Made by a program: the position numbers and the translations under genes. Below the pieces are notes generated by a model. That model was given only the letters and a program-made list of their open reading frames with translations. It searched no databases and was not told where the DNA came from. Shown here in pieces: positions 44,144 through 53,501 of a stretch of 64,000 nucleotides of DNA; position 1 is the stretch's first letter, and the number at the start of each line of letters is the position of its first letter. The DNA is from Gammaproteobacteria bacterium HGW-Gammaproteobacteria-1 (GTDB taxonomy: Bacteria > Pseudomonadota > Gammaproteobacteria > Thiohalomonadales > Thiohalomonadaceae), in contig PGZL01000007.1 in NCBI GenBank assembly GCA_002840095.1, positions 169,375 through 233,374 on the forward strand, written 5' to 3'.

Positions 44144-47062
44144 ATGAACCAGCCGACCACCCATTCCGCCTTCGAGTGGCTGCGCAGCAGCCGTATTCCT
44201 TCCCTCAATGTCGAGGTGCAGGAGTACCGCCACAAGGTCACCGGCGCGCCGCACATCCACCTGGACGCCGACGACGACCAGAATGCCTTCCTGGTGGGTT
44301 TCCGCACCGTGCCGCAGGATTCCACCGGCGTGGCCCACATCCTGGAGCACACCACCCTGTGCGGCAGCCGCCGCTACCCGGTGCGCGACCCGTTCTTCAT
44401 GATGACGCGGCGCTCGCTCAACACCTTCATGAACGCCTTCACCTCCAGCGACTGGACCGCCTACCCCTTCGCCAGCTGCAACCGCAAGGATTTCTACAAC
44501 CTGCTGCAGGTCTACCTGGACGCGGTGTTCTTCCCCACCCTGGATGCGCTGGACTTCGCCCAGGAGGGCCACCGCGTCGAATTCGCCGAGCCGGAGAATC
44601 CGGACAGCCCGCTGGTGTTCAAGGGCGTGGTGTTCAATGAAATGAAGGGCGCCATGAGCGCGCCCACCTCGGCGCTGTACCAGTACCTGACCAAGCACCT
44701 GTTCCCCACCATCACCTATCACCACAATTCGGGCGGCGATCCGGAATGTATCCCTGACCTCACCTACGACCAACTCAAGAGCTTCCACGCCCGCCACTAT
44801 CATCCGTCCAACGCGCTGCTGATGACCTACGGCGACATCCCGGCGCACGAGCACCAGCTCTATTTCGAGGAATATGCGCTCAAGCAGTTCCAGCGCCTCG
44901 ACGTGAACATCGCCGTGCCCGACGAGCAGCGCTACGCCGCCCCGCTCACCGCCGAGGAACGCTACGCCCTCGACGGCGAGGAGGAGACCGCGGGCAAGAG
45001 CCACATCGTGCTGGGCTGGCTGCTCGGCAACGGCACCGATCCCGAGACCCTGCTCACCGCGCACCTGGTGTCCGACGTGCTGCTCGACAACAGCTCCTCG
45101 CCCCTGCGCCAGGTGCTGGAAACCTCGGAGCTGGGCAGCGCGCCCTCGCCCATGTGCGGCCTGTCCGATTCCAGCCGCGAGATATTCTTCGCCGCCGGGC
45201 TGGAGGGCAGCGATCCGGAGCAGGCCGAGGCCGTGGAGCAGCTGGTGCTGGACACCCTGCGCCAGGTGGCCGAACAGGGCGTGCCGCAGGAACAGGTGGA
45301 GGCCATGCTGCACCAGCTGGAGCTGTCGCAGCGCGAGATCAGCGGCGACGGCTTTCCCTACGGCCTGCAACTGATGGTGCACGCCCTGTCGCCCGCCCTG
45401 CACGGCGCCGATCCGGCGGCGGTGCTGGACATCGACACCATCCTCAACCGGCTGCGCGAGCGCATCGCCGATTCCGAGTTCATCAAGGGCGAAGTGCGCA
45501 GGCTCATCGCCAACCCGCACCGGGTGCGCCTGACCATGCGCCCGGACACCGGCCTCTCCGCCGAGCGCGCCGCGCGCGAGGCGGACCGTCTCGCCGCCAT
45601 GAAGGCTGCTCTCGGCGCCGACGACAGGCAACGCATCGTGGCGCAGGCGGCCGAACTGGCCGCGCGCCAGGCCAAACAGGACGATCCGGAGGTGCTGCCC
45701 AAGGTCAGCCTGGGCGACGTGCCGGAGGATCTGCACGTGCCGCCCAGCGAGGCCACCACCATCGCCGCCATGCCCGCCACCTGGTATGCGCGCGGCACCA
45801 ACGGCCTGGTGTACCAGGAACTGGTGGTGAACCTGCCGGCACTGGAGCCCGACCTGGCCAACCTGCTGCCCATGTTCTGCAACCTCCTCACCGAGGTGGG
45901 CAGCGGCGGCCGCGACTATCTCGCCACCCAGGAATTGCAGGCCGCGGTCACCGGGGGCCTGTCGGCGCGCAGCACCGTGCGCGGCTCCATCGACGATGCA
46001 AACAACGGCCGCGGCGTGTTCGTCCTCGCCGGCAAGGCCCTGGCGCGCAATCACGCCGCCCTCACCGACCTGCTGCGCGAGACCTTCGAGAGCGCGCGCT
46101 TCGACGAACTGGATCGGCTGCGCGAACTGGTCACCCAGGAACGCCTGCACCAGGAACAGAGCGTCACCGGCAGCGGCCACGGCCTGGCCATGACCGCCGC
46201 CGCCGCCGGCCTCTCCGCCACCGCCGCCCTCAACCACCGCTGGTACGGCCTGGCCGGCATCAAGGCACTGAAACATCTGGACGATGCCCTGGAAGACGAC
46301 GTGGCCTGCCAGGCCTTCGCCGATCGCCTGCAACGCCTGCGCGCCGCCCTGCTTGCTGCGCCGCGCCAGCTGCTGCTCATCGGCGAGGAGGAACAGCGCA
46401 GCGGCTACACCAGCGCCCTCGCCGTGCGCTGGGCCGATGCCGCCGCGGCACAGGAAACCGCCCCCTTCACCCTGCCCGCCAGCGCCGAGCCGCGGAACCA
46501 GGGCTGGACCACCTCCACCCAGGTCAATTTCTGCGCCCGCGCCTATCCGGCCGTGCCCATCGAGCACCCCGACGCCGCCGCGCTGATGGTGCTGGGCGGA
46601 TTCCTGCGCAACAACTACCTGCACCGCGCCATCCGCGAACAGGGCGGCGCCTACGGCGGCGGCGCCGGCTACGATCCGGACAGCGCGGCCTTCCGCTTCT
46701 ATTCCTACCGCGACCCGCGCCTGGCCGAAACCCTGGCCGACTTCGACGGCTCGATCCGCTGGCTGCTGGACGGCACGCACGAATGGCGCCTGGTGGAAGA
46801 GGCGATCCTCGGCGTGATCTCCTCCATCGACAAACCCGGCTCGCCCGCCGGCGAGGCGAAGAAGACCTTCCACGCCGCCCTGCACGGCCGCACGCCGGAA
46901 CAACGCCGCCGCTTCCGCAGCCGCGTGCTGGAAGTCAGCCAGGACGACCTCAAGCGCGTCGCCGCCGCCTACCTCAAGCCGGAGGCGTCCAGCACTGCCG
47001 TGATCAGCAACCCGGCCACGCTGAAGCAGGCCGGCCTGGGACTGGAAATCATCAGTCTGTAG
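44144..47062 (+). CDS. M16 (insulinase/presequence-protease-like) metallopeptidase
   Basis: The 972-residue protein has the inverted zinc motif HILEH (HxxEH) near residue 70, followed by LNTFMNAFTSSDWTAYPFAS, and the M16C-associated domain in the middle. A second, inactive M16 half with GGAYGGGAGYD follows near the C-terminus. The length and layout match the PreP/Cym1 group rather than short M16B enzymes. It degrades peptides in a closed chamber. No signal peptide is seen with the chosen ATG (44144), so it is likely cytosolic. Confidence 0.95.
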   Translation: MNQPTTHSAFEWLRSSRIPSLNVEVQEYRHKVTGAPHIHLDADDDQNAFLVGFRTVPQDSTGVAHILEHTTLCGSRRYPVRDPFFMMTRRSLNTFMNAFTSSDWTAYPFASCNRKDFYNLLQVYLDAVFFPTLDALDFAQEGHRVEFAEPENPDSPLVFKGVVFNEMKGAMSAPTSALYQYLTKHLFPTITYHHNSGGDPECIPDLTYDQLKSFHARHYHPSNALLMTYGDIPAHEHQLYFEEYALKQFQRLDVNIAVPDEQRYAAPLTAEERYALDGEEETAGKSHIVLGWLLGNGTDPETLLTAHLVSDVLLDNSSSPLRQVLETSELGSAPSPMCGLSDSSREIFFAAGLEGSDPEQAEAVEQLVLDTLRQVAEQGVPQEQVEAMLHQLELSQREISGDGFPYGLQLMVHALSPALHGADPAAVLDIDTILNRLRERIADSEFIKGEVRRLIANPHRVRLTMRPDTGLSAERAAREADRLAAMKAALGADDRQRIVAQAAELAARQAKQDDPEVLPKVSLGDVPEDLHVPPSEATTIAAMPATWYARGTNGLVYQELVVNLPALEPDLANLLPMFCNLLTEVGSGGRDYLATQELQAAVTGGLSARSTVRGSIDDANNGRGVFVLAGKALARNHAALTDLLRETFESARFDELDRLRELVTQERLHQEQSVTGSGHGLAMTAAAAGLSATAALNHRWYGLAGIKALKHLDDALEDDVACQAFADRLQRLRAALLAAPRQLLLIGEEEQRSGYTSALAVRWADAAAAQETAPFTLPASAEPRNQGWTTSTQVNFCARAYPAVPIEHPDAAALMVLGGFLRNNYLHRAIREQGGAYGGGAGYDPDSAAFRFYSYRDPRLAETLADFDGSIRWLLDGTHEWRLVEEAILGVISSIDKPGSPAGEAKKTFHAALHGRTPEQRRRFRSRVLEVSQDDLKRVAAAYLKPEASSTAVISNPATLKQAGLGLEIISL

Positions 47063-47073
47063 GCAAAAAGATC

Positions 47074-47154
47074 AACGCAGAGGCGCAGAGTACGCAGAGA
47101 TGAATCATTTCAAGACCCTCTATTTTCTTCTCTGCGCCTCTGCGCCTCCGCGTT
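47074..47154. repeat. Octamer-array hairpin (CGCAGAG / CTCTGCG)
   Basis: Three CGCAGAG units spaced 8-9 nt (47074-47100) face three CTCTGCGC/CTCCGCG units (47129-47154). It fills the whole gap between the M16 peptidase gene and the ABC transporter genes. The same unit is found at 53381-53492. Confidence 0.85.
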
Positions 47155-47168
47155 AGATTTTCTGAACC

Positions 47169-48095
47169 ATGACCCACGCACTGGAAATCAGCGGTCTGCA
47201 CAAGACCTACCGCAGCGGCCACGAGGCATTGAAGGGCATCGACCTGCACGTGGAGCAGGGTGACTTCTTCGCCCTGCTCGGCCCCAACGGCGCCGGCAAG
47301 TCCACCACCATCGGCATCGTCACCGCGCTGGTGAACAAGAGCGGCGGCACGGTCAAGGTGTTCGGCCACGACATCGACCGCGAACCCATGGCGGCGCGGC
47401 GCTGCATCGGGCTGGTGCCGCAGGAATTCAACTTCAACCAGTTCGAGCCGGTGATCGAAATCGTGATCAACCAGGCCGGCTACTACGGCGTGCCCAAGGC
47501 GCAGGCCCTGCAACGGGCGGAAACCTATCTCAGGCAGCTCGGCCTGTGGGACAAACGGCGCACCCTGGCGCGCCATCTCTCCGGCGGCATGAAGCGGCGC
47601 CTGATGATCGCCCGCGCCCTGGCGCACGAACCGCGCCTGCTGATCCTCGACGAACCCACCGCCGGCGTCGACATCGAGCTGCGCCGCTCCATGTGGAAGT
47701 TCCTGCGCGAGGTGAATGCCAGCGGCACCACCATCATCCTCACCACCCACTATCTGGAAGAGGCGGAAAATCTCTGCCGCAACGTGGCGATCATCGACGA
47801 GGGCAACATCGTCGTGCACACCGGCATCAAGACCCTGCTCAACCAGCTCAACAGCGAGACCATGGTCCTCGACCTGAAACAGCCGCTGCCGCATGCGCCG
47901 CACCTGGACGGCTACGGCAGCTGCCTCACCGACCCCTGCACCCTGGAGGTGGACATCCCCCGCGCCGAGGGCATCAACCGCCTGTTCCAGGCGCTCTCCG
48001 CCCAGGGCATAGAAGTGGTGAGCATGCGCAACAAGTCCAACCGGCTGGAGGAGCTGTTCCTGCGCCTGGTGGAAAACGGCGGAGAACAACCATGA
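47169..48095 (+). CDS. ABC-2 exporter ATP-binding protein (YadG-like)
   Basis: The 308-residue protein has Walker A GPNGAGKST, Q-loop QEFNFNQ, signature LSGGMKRRL and Walker B LLILDEPTAGVD. A C-terminal extension follows, typical of YadG/CcmA-type exporters. Its stop overlaps the permease start (ATGA). The exported substrate is unknown. Confidence 0.93.
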   Translation: MTHALEISGLHKTYRSGHEALKGIDLHVEQGDFFALLGPNGAGKSTTIGIVTALVNKSGGTVKVFGHDIDREPMAARRCIGLVPQEFNFNQFEPVIEIVINQAGYYGVPKAQALQRAETYLRQLGLWDKRRTLARHLSGGMKRRLMIARALAHEPRLLILDEPTAGVDIELRRSMWKFLREVNASGTTIILTTHYLEEAENLCRNVAIIDEGNIVVHTGIKTLLNQLNSETMVLDLKQPLPHAPHLDGYGSCLTDPCTLEVDIPRAEGINRLFQALSAQGIEVVSMRNKSNRLEELFLRLVENGGEQP

Positions 48096-48856
48096 ACGGC
48101 GCCGTCGCCTTCCGCACCATCCTGGTCAAGGAGATCCGCCGCTACCTGCGTATCTGGCTGCAGACCATCCTGCCGCCGATGATCACCACCGCGCTCTACT
48201 TCATCATCTTCGGCCAGCTCATCGGCAGCCAGATCGGCGCCATCGCCGGCCACAGCTACATGGACTACATCGTCCCCGGCCTGATCCTGATGGCCGTGAT
48301 CACCAACTCCTATGCCAACGTGGTGTCGTCGTTCTACGGCGCGAAATTTTCCCACTACGTCGAAGAGCTGCTCATCGCGCCGATCCCCAACAGCCTGATC
48401 CTGCTCGGCTACGTCGCCGGCGGCGTGGCGCGCGGCATTACCGTGGGTGCGGCGGTGACCCTGGTCGCCATGTTCTTCACCACCTTCCATATCCACAACC
48501 TGGCGGTGGTGCTGGCGGTGGTGTTGCTCACCTCGGTGCTGTTTTCACTCGGCGGCTTCATCAACGCGGTCTATGCCAAGAGCTTCGACGACATCTCCAT
48601 CATCCCCACCTTCGTGCTGACGCCGCTGACCTATCTGGGCGGCATCTTCTACTCCATCGACATGCTGCCGCCCTTCTGGCGCGACGTATCCCTGCTCAAC
48701 CCGATCCTGTACATGATCAACGCCTTCCGCTACGGCCTGCTGGGCGTCACCGACATCGCGCTGACCACCGCCTTCGGCGTCACCGCACTGTTCATCGCCC
48801 TGCTGTTCGCCTACGCCCTGCTGCTGCTGCGCCGCGGCGTCGGGCTGAAGCATTGA
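48092..48856 (+). CDS. ABC-2 family transporter permease (YadH-like)
   Basis: The 254-residue protein has six membrane helices with the ABC-2 signature region (DISIIPTFVLTPLTYLGGIFYSIDMLPP, quoted here in part: TPLTYLGGIFYSIDMLPPFW). It pairs with the preceding ATPase. The start codon overlaps the ATPase stop. The matching E. coli pair is YadGH. Confidence 0.93.
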   Translation: MNGAVAFRTILVKEIRRYLRIWLQTILPPMITTALYFIIFGQLIGSQIGAIAGHSYMDYIVPGLILMAVITNSYANVVSSFYGAKFSHYVEELLIAPIPNSLILLGYVAGGVARGITVGAAVTLVAMFFTTFHIHNLAVVLAVVLLTSVLFSLGGFINAVYAKSFDDISIIPTFVLTPLTYLGGIFYSIDMLPPFWRDVSLLNPILYMINAFRYGLLGVTDIALTTAFGVTALFIALLFAYALLLLRRGVGLKH

Positions 48857-48930
48857 CGGCAGGCCTCGCCCACAGGCGCGGCCGAAAAACGCTATTCTTT
48901 AACCGAACACCAGCCCCAAAGGCATCCGCC

Positions 48931-49356
48931 ATGACCTACGATCCCGTGCAGTGGAATCCCAGTTTCGAAATCGGCCTGCAGGTGATCGACAAGGAACACG
49001 AAGGACTGCTGGTCCGGCTCAACGCCCTCATCGAGCTGCTGGCCGCCGACGCGCCGCCGGCCGACTGGCTGCCCGAGCTGGATCGTCTCATCACCGAGGT
49101 GGCCGATCATTTCGCCCATGAAGAACAGATCATGGACAACATCGCCTATCCCGGTTACATGGCGCACCGCCAGCAACACCAGCACCTGTTGCAGGAAGTG
49201 GCCCAGTTCCGCGACAAGATAGCGGCGGAGAACACAATGGAAGATACGCTGTCCACCGTGCGCTTCCTGAAGTTCTGGGTGCTCAAGCACATGGTGCAGG
49301 AAGACAGCAAGATCGGGCAGCACATCAAGCGCGGCCTGCCGGCCGACACGCAGTGA
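48931..49356 (+). CDS. Bacteriohemerythrin
   Basis: The 141-residue four-helix protein has the diiron ligand pattern: His in VIDKEHEGL, His and Glu in HFAHEEQIM, HxxxH in HRQQHQHLL, and HxxxxD in HMVQEDSKI. It binds O2 reversibly and may store or deliver oxygen to enzymes or sense it. The ATG at 48931 is chosen because the family begins MTYDPVQWNPSFEIG. It has its own short leader after the ABC operon. Confidence 0.95.
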   Translation: MTYDPVQWNPSFEIGLQVIDKEHEGLLVRLNALIELLAADAPPADWLPELDRLITEVADHFAHEEQIMDNIAYPGYMAHRQQHQHLLQEVAQFRDKIAAENTMEDTLSTVRFLKFWVLKHMVQEDSKIGQHIKRGLPADTQ

Positions 49357-49395
49357 TCCGGCGCAGGCAATAACATCCGGCACAAGGAGGCAGTA

Positions 49396-50088
49396 ATGAA
49401 TATCCATACGTTACGCTGGCTGGTTCTGTTCACGGCAATGTGCGGCGGCCAGCAGGTGGCCGCGGCCGGTGCGCAGTTCGCAGCGGACATGGTGCAGAAG
49501 GCCGGGGGCCGGACCCACACGATGCGCTACTACCAGGGCGACCAGAAGATGCGCACGGAGATGAAGACGGAGGACGGCCAGCAGGCGATCAGCATCATCG
49601 ACCTCAAGGCGAGGAAAATGCTGCAGCTGATGCCCGACAACAGGATGTATATGGAAATTCCGCTGGGCGGCGACACCGCGGCATGGGCGGCCGACGACCA
49701 GACCCGGCAGGAATATTACGAAGTGAAACATGCCGGCACCGAAAAGGTGAACGGCTATGTGTGCGACAAGTACATCCTGATCCCGAAAAAGCCGGAGCTG
49801 GAAAAATCCACCACCTGGATAGCCCGGAAGCTGGGCTATCCCATCAAGAGCGTCGGCCAGAGCTACTCCATGGAACTGACCAATATCAAGGAAGGCACCC
49901 AGGCGGCGTCGTTGTTCGCCGTGCCCAAGGACTACCAGAAGATGCCCGGCATGGAAGACTACTATCGCGGCATGATGCAGCAGGGCGGCGGCACGTCTGC
50001 GCCGCCGCCGGACGCCGCCGGCAAGGGCGACGACGGCGATATGTCCGAGGCCATCGGCAAGGGCCTGCGCGGACTGTTCGGCAGGTAA
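49396..50088 (+). CDS. DUF4412 secreted protein
   Basis: The 230-residue protein has a signal peptide (to about residue 24, ending AAAG). A lipoprotein-carrier-like DUF4412 domain follows (MRYYQGDQKMRTEMKTEDG, IIDLKARKMLQLMPDNRMYM, EKVNGYVCDKYILIP), and then a Gly/Pro-rich C-terminal tail. These are periplasmic proteins with a LolA-like half-barrel. The function is unknown. AAGGAGG lies 9 nt upstream of the ATG. Confidence 0.88.
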   Translation: MNIHTLRWLVLFTAMCGGQQVAAAGAQFAADMVQKAGGRTHTMRYYQGDQKMRTEMKTEDGQQAISIIDLKARKMLQLMPDNRMYMEIPLGGDTAAWAADDQTRQEYYEVKHAGTEKVNGYVCDKYILIPKKPELEKSTTWIARKLGYPIKSVGQSYSMELTNIKEGTQAASLFAVPKDYQKMPGMEDYYRGMMQQGGGTSAPPPDAAGKGDDGDMSEAIGKGLRGLFGR

Positions 50089-50188
50089 TCGATCGTACCC
50101 GCGCTGCGCCTCCTCCCCTGGTGCGGGAGGAGGCTGAATGCATCCATCCGGCGCGGCATGCACGCTGACATCCCCAAGGGGAACCGGT

Positions 50189-52114
50189 ATGCTGGCCGCC
50201 ATTGCGCATACGCTTTCGGTACCGGCAGCCGTGGATCTCCTGGACGTCATACATAACATCGCCCTGCTGGTGGCCCTGGCCGCCGTGTATCAGGTCGTCA
50301 TCTCGCGCGTGCTGTTGCGCACCAAGGGCGGACAGGTGGTGTTCGGCCTGCTGTTCGGCCTGGTCGCGGTGCTGGGCATGATGGCGCCGGTCAGTTTCAC
50401 CCCCGGCATCATCTTCGACGGCCGTTCGATCATTCTCGCCGTTTCCGGCCTCATCGGCGGCCCGCTGGTCGCCCTGGCCAGCACCCTGGTGGCGGGTGCC
50501 TACCGCCTCTGGCTGGGCGGGGTGGGCGCTCCGGTGGGCATCGCCGTCATCGCCGCGTCCTCTGCCCTGGGCGTCGTCTTCCATTACCATCGCCGGCGCA
50601 GCGGCGGCCACCTCGGCGCACTTCAGCTGCTGGGTTTCGGCCTGCTGGTGCACTTGATCATGCTGGGGCTGTTCCTGCTGCTGCCCGGCGATGCCGGCCG
50701 GCGGGTGCTGGGAGAAATGGGCCTGACCATCGTGCTGGTGTATCCGCTGGCCACCATGCTGATCTGCATGCTGTTCCAGGACTATGAAGTACAGGAAAAC
50801 ACCAAGGCCCATCTGCATGACCTGGCTTACTACGACAGCCTGACCGCCCTGCCCAACCGGGCGCTGCTGATTGAGCGCCTCGAACAGATGCTGGCCGCCG
50901 GGCAGCCGCAGCAGGGCGACGCCGCGCTGATGTTCTTCAACCTGGACCGCTTCAAGACCCTCAACGACGCCCGCGGCCACGCCACCGGCGATGCCGTGCT
51001 GTGCGCCATCGGCGGTCGCCTGCGCCCGCTGTTGCAGGAGGGCGATACCCTGGCGCGCGTGGGCGCCGATGAATTCGCCCTGCTGCTGCACCGCCCCGGC
51101 GAACACGCCACCACTTTCCGGCTCAGCATCACGGGACTGGCCGCGCGCCTGCACGAGGCCATCCGCCTGCCGCTGCACATCGGTTCCGATGAGGTGTCGG
51201 TCACTCTCAGTCTGGGCATTACCCTGTTCGCGCCGGACGGCAACGACAGCGCGGGCGACATCATGCGCCGCGCCGACACGGCGCTGCACCAGGCCAAGCA
51301 GCGCGGCGGCAATCAAAGCGTGTTCTTCGAGCAGACCATGACCAAGACGGTGGAACACCGCTTCCGCACCGAACGCGAGTTGCGCCGCGCGGTACAGACC
51401 GGGGAACTGCGCCTGTTTCTGCAATCCCAGGTGAATGCGGCGGGCACCGTCGTCGGCGCCGAGTCGCTGGTGCGCTGGCAACATCCCGAGCGCGGCCTGA
51501 TCACCCCGGCCGCCTTCATTCCCCTCGCCGAGGAGACCGATCTCATCATCGACGTCGGCGTGTGGGTGTTCAATGAGGCCTGCGCGTTGCTGACGCGGCC
51601 GGAACTGGCGGGACAGCCCATCCGCCTGTCGGTCAACATCAGCCCGCGCCACTTCCGCCAGCCCAGCTTCGTCAGCTGGATCAAGGACACCCTGCAGGCG
51701 AGCGGCGCCGACCCCAACCAGCTCACCCTGGAAATCACCGAGGGCCTGCTCATCCACAACCTCAACGACGTCATCGCCAAGATGACCGAGCTCACCGCCA
51801 TCGGCGTGCGCTTTTCCGTCGACGATTTCGGTACCGGCTACTCGTCGCTCACCTACCTCAAGCGCCTGCCCATACACGAAATCAAGATCGACAAGTCCTT
51901 CGTGCAGGACGCGCCCACCGACGCCAACGACGCCACGCTGGTGGACACCATCCTCGCGGTCGCGGAGCGCATGCAGCTCGACGTGGTCGCCGAGGGCGTG
52001 GAGACGCGTGAACAGGCGGCGTTCCTCAATGCCCGCGGCAAGGTGATCCATCAGGGCTATCTGTACAGCAAACCGGAACCGGCGGAAGACTGGCTGCAGC
52101 GCCTGCGCGGGTGA
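50189..52114 (+). CDS. 5TM-LYT sensor GGDEF-EAL protein, both signature motifs altered
   Basis: The 641-residue protein begins with a 5TM-5TMR_LYT sensor (about 12-200; five or six helices). A GGDEF-family domain with GADEF in place of GGDEF (RVGADEFALLL) and an EAL domain with ESLVRW in place of EAL follow. Other EAL residues are present (NISPRHF, LEITEG, DDFGTGYSSL, KIDKSFV, AEGVET). The cyclase is probably weak or dead. The phosphodiesterase may still be active because the catalytic Glu is kept. The ATG at 50189 is preceded by AAGGGGAA and is preferred over 50138. Confidence 0.9.
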   Translation: MLAAIAHTLSVPAAVDLLDVIHNIALLVALAAVYQVVISRVLLRTKGGQVVFGLLFGLVAVLGMMAPVSFTPGIIFDGRSIILAVSGLIGGPLVALASTLVAGAYRLWLGGVGAPVGIAVIAASSALGVVFHYHRRRSGGHLGALQLLGFGLLVHLIMLGLFLLLPGDAGRRVLGEMGLTIVLVYPLATMLICMLFQDYEVQENTKAHLHDLAYYDSLTALPNRALLIERLEQMLAAGQPQQGDAALMFFNLDRFKTLNDARGHATGDAVLCAIGGRLRPLLQEGDTLARVGADEFALLLHRPGEHATTFRLSITGLAARLHEAIRLPLHIGSDEVSVTLSLGITLFAPDGNDSAGDIMRRADTALHQAKQRGGNQSVFFEQTMTKTVEHRFRTERELRRAVQTGELRLFLQSQVNAAGTVVGAESLVRWQHPERGLITPAAFIPLAEETDLIIDVGVWVFNEACALLTRPELAGQPIRLSVNISPRHFRQPSFVSWIKDTLQASGADPNQLTLEITEGLLIHNLNDVIAKMTELTAIGVRFSVDDFGTGYSSLTYLKRLPIHEIKIDKSFVQDAPTDANDATLVDTILAVAERMQLDVVAEGVETREQAAFLNARGKVIHQGYLYSKPEPAEDWLQRLRG

Positions 52115-52194
52115 GCGACCACCCGGTGCGCTTGCCCCGGCCGCCTGCGGTCGTGCATACTTCCACCCTTCCCGCAAGCCATTGAATCGTTCCC

Positions 52195-52536
52195 ATGTCC
52201 ACTATTCCCGCCTGCCCCCTGTGTACCCTCGAAAACACCTATCCCGACGGCGACAACTACGTCTGCGCCGACTGCGGTCACGAATGGCCGATGGTGGAAG
52301 CCGCAAGCGGCGATGATCAGGCCGAGGCCGTGATCAAGGATGCCAACGGCAACGTGCTCGCCGACGGCGACTCCGTGGTGCTGATCAAGGATTTGAAGGT
52401 CAAGGGTTCGTCCATCACCCTCAAGGTGGGGACCAAGGTGAAGAGCATCCGCCTGGTGGGCGGCGATCATGAAGTGGATTGCCGCATGGATGCCGGCAAC
52501 TTCATGCTCAAGGCCTGTTACCTGAAGAAAGTCTGA
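52195..52536 (+). CDS. yjdM: YjdM/PhnA-type zinc-ribbon protein
   Basis: The 113-residue protein has an N-terminal zinc ribbon (CPLC and CADCGHEW, Cys at 7, 10, 24, 27), then the PhnA C-terminal domain (DANGNVLADGDSVVLIKDL, SIRLVGGDHEVDC). YjdM (formerly PhnA) is not needed for phosphonate breakdown despite its old name, and its role is unclear. It appears monocistronic and converges with murI. Confidence 0.93.
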   Translation: MSTIPACPLCTLENTYPDGDNYVCADCGHEWPMVEAASGDDQAEAVIKDANGNVLADGDSVVLIKDLKVKGSSITLKVGTKVKSIRLVGGDHEVDCRMDAGNFMLKACYLKKV

Positions 52537-52565
52537 TCCCGGCGTCCCCCGCGGACGCCGCACGC

Positions 52566-53360
52566 TCACTCCGTCCAGCGCTCCAGCGCCACGGCCTCCG
52601 GCCACAGGCGCGCCAGCACCGGCGCCACCCGCTCGGGATCACCGGAGGTGAGGAAGCGCACCTCCCCCGCCCCTTCCGTTGCCAGCATGGCCGCCGCGGC
52701 CAGGCGCCGTCCCAACTCCGCCGCCACGGCGGGACCGGTTTCCAGCACCTCGATGCCGGGCCCGGCAATCTCCTCGATCAATCCGCGCAGGAAGGGATAG
52801 TGGGTGCAGCCCAGCACCAGCTGATCGGCACCGGCACCGAGCAGGGGGGTCACGTAGTCACGCAACATGCGGCGGGTGGCCTCGCAGTCCCAGTCGCCCT
52901 GTTCCACGCGCTCCACCAGGCCGGGACAGGCCTGCGCCACCACGCGGGCGCGATCGCCGTAGCGGGCGAGCAGCGCGGCGTAGCGCGGGCTGGCGAGGGT
53001 GGCGCTGGTGGCGAGCACGCCGACGGTGCCGGAGGCGGTGCGGTGCACCGCCGGCTTCACCGCCGGCTCGATGGCGACGATGGGCAGGGAGTAGAGCGTG
53101 CGCAGATGTTCGACGGCGATGGCGGTGGCGGTGTTGCAGGCCACCACCACCGCCTTGGCACCGTGTTCCACCAGATGGCGGGTGATGCGCTCGGATCGAT
53201 CGCGGATGTGCTCGGGGCTGAGGTCGCCGTAGGGCGCATGGGCCGAGTCGGCAATGTAGAGCAGGTTCTCCGCCGGCAGCGCCGCGCGGATGGAACGCAG
53301 CACCGAGAGGCCGCCCACCCCGGAATCGAACACGCCGATGAATCCCGGCTCCAATCGCAT
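52566..53360 (-). CDS. murI: Glutamate racemase
   Basis: The 264-residue protein has FIGVFDSGVGGLSVL, and the two catalytic Cys in VVACNTAT and LGCTHYPFL. It supplies D-glutamate for peptidoglycan. I chose ATG at 53360. A TTG at 53375 would add five residues and lies next to the repeat. The upstream gap to prfC is filled by an octamer-array hairpin. Confidence 0.95.
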   Translation of the reverse strand: MRLEPGFIGVFDSGVGGLSVLRSIRAALPAENLLYIADSAHAPYGDLSPEHIRDRSERITRHLVEHGAKAVVVACNTATAIAVEHLRTLYSLPIVAIEPAVKPAVHRTASGTVGVLATSATLASPRYAALLARYGDRARVVAQACPGLVERVEQGDWDCEATRRMLRDYVTPLLGAGADQLVLGCTHYPFLRGLIEEIAGPGIEVLETGPAVAAELGRRLAAAAMLATEGAGEVRFLTSGDPERVAPVLARLWPEAVALERWTE

Positions 53361-53380
53361 CACAAATAAAACCAACCCGG

Positions 53381-53492
53381 CGCAGAGACGCAGAGACGCA
53401 GAGATATGGAGTTGCGCATGCAGCCCATTAGGTACGGTGCAGAATTCATGGACAAGTCAATTGACACACTCTGCGCCTCTGCGTCTCCGCGA
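53381..53492. repeat. Octamer-array hairpin (CGCAGAGA x3 / CTCTGCG)
   Basis: Three tandem CGCAGAGA (53381-53404) face CTCTGCGC, CTCTGCGT and CTCCGCGA (53469-53492) across a 64-nt spacer. Same unit as at 47074-47154. It lies between prfC and murI. Confidence 0.9.
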
Positions 53493-53501
53493 CAATGATG
53501 T

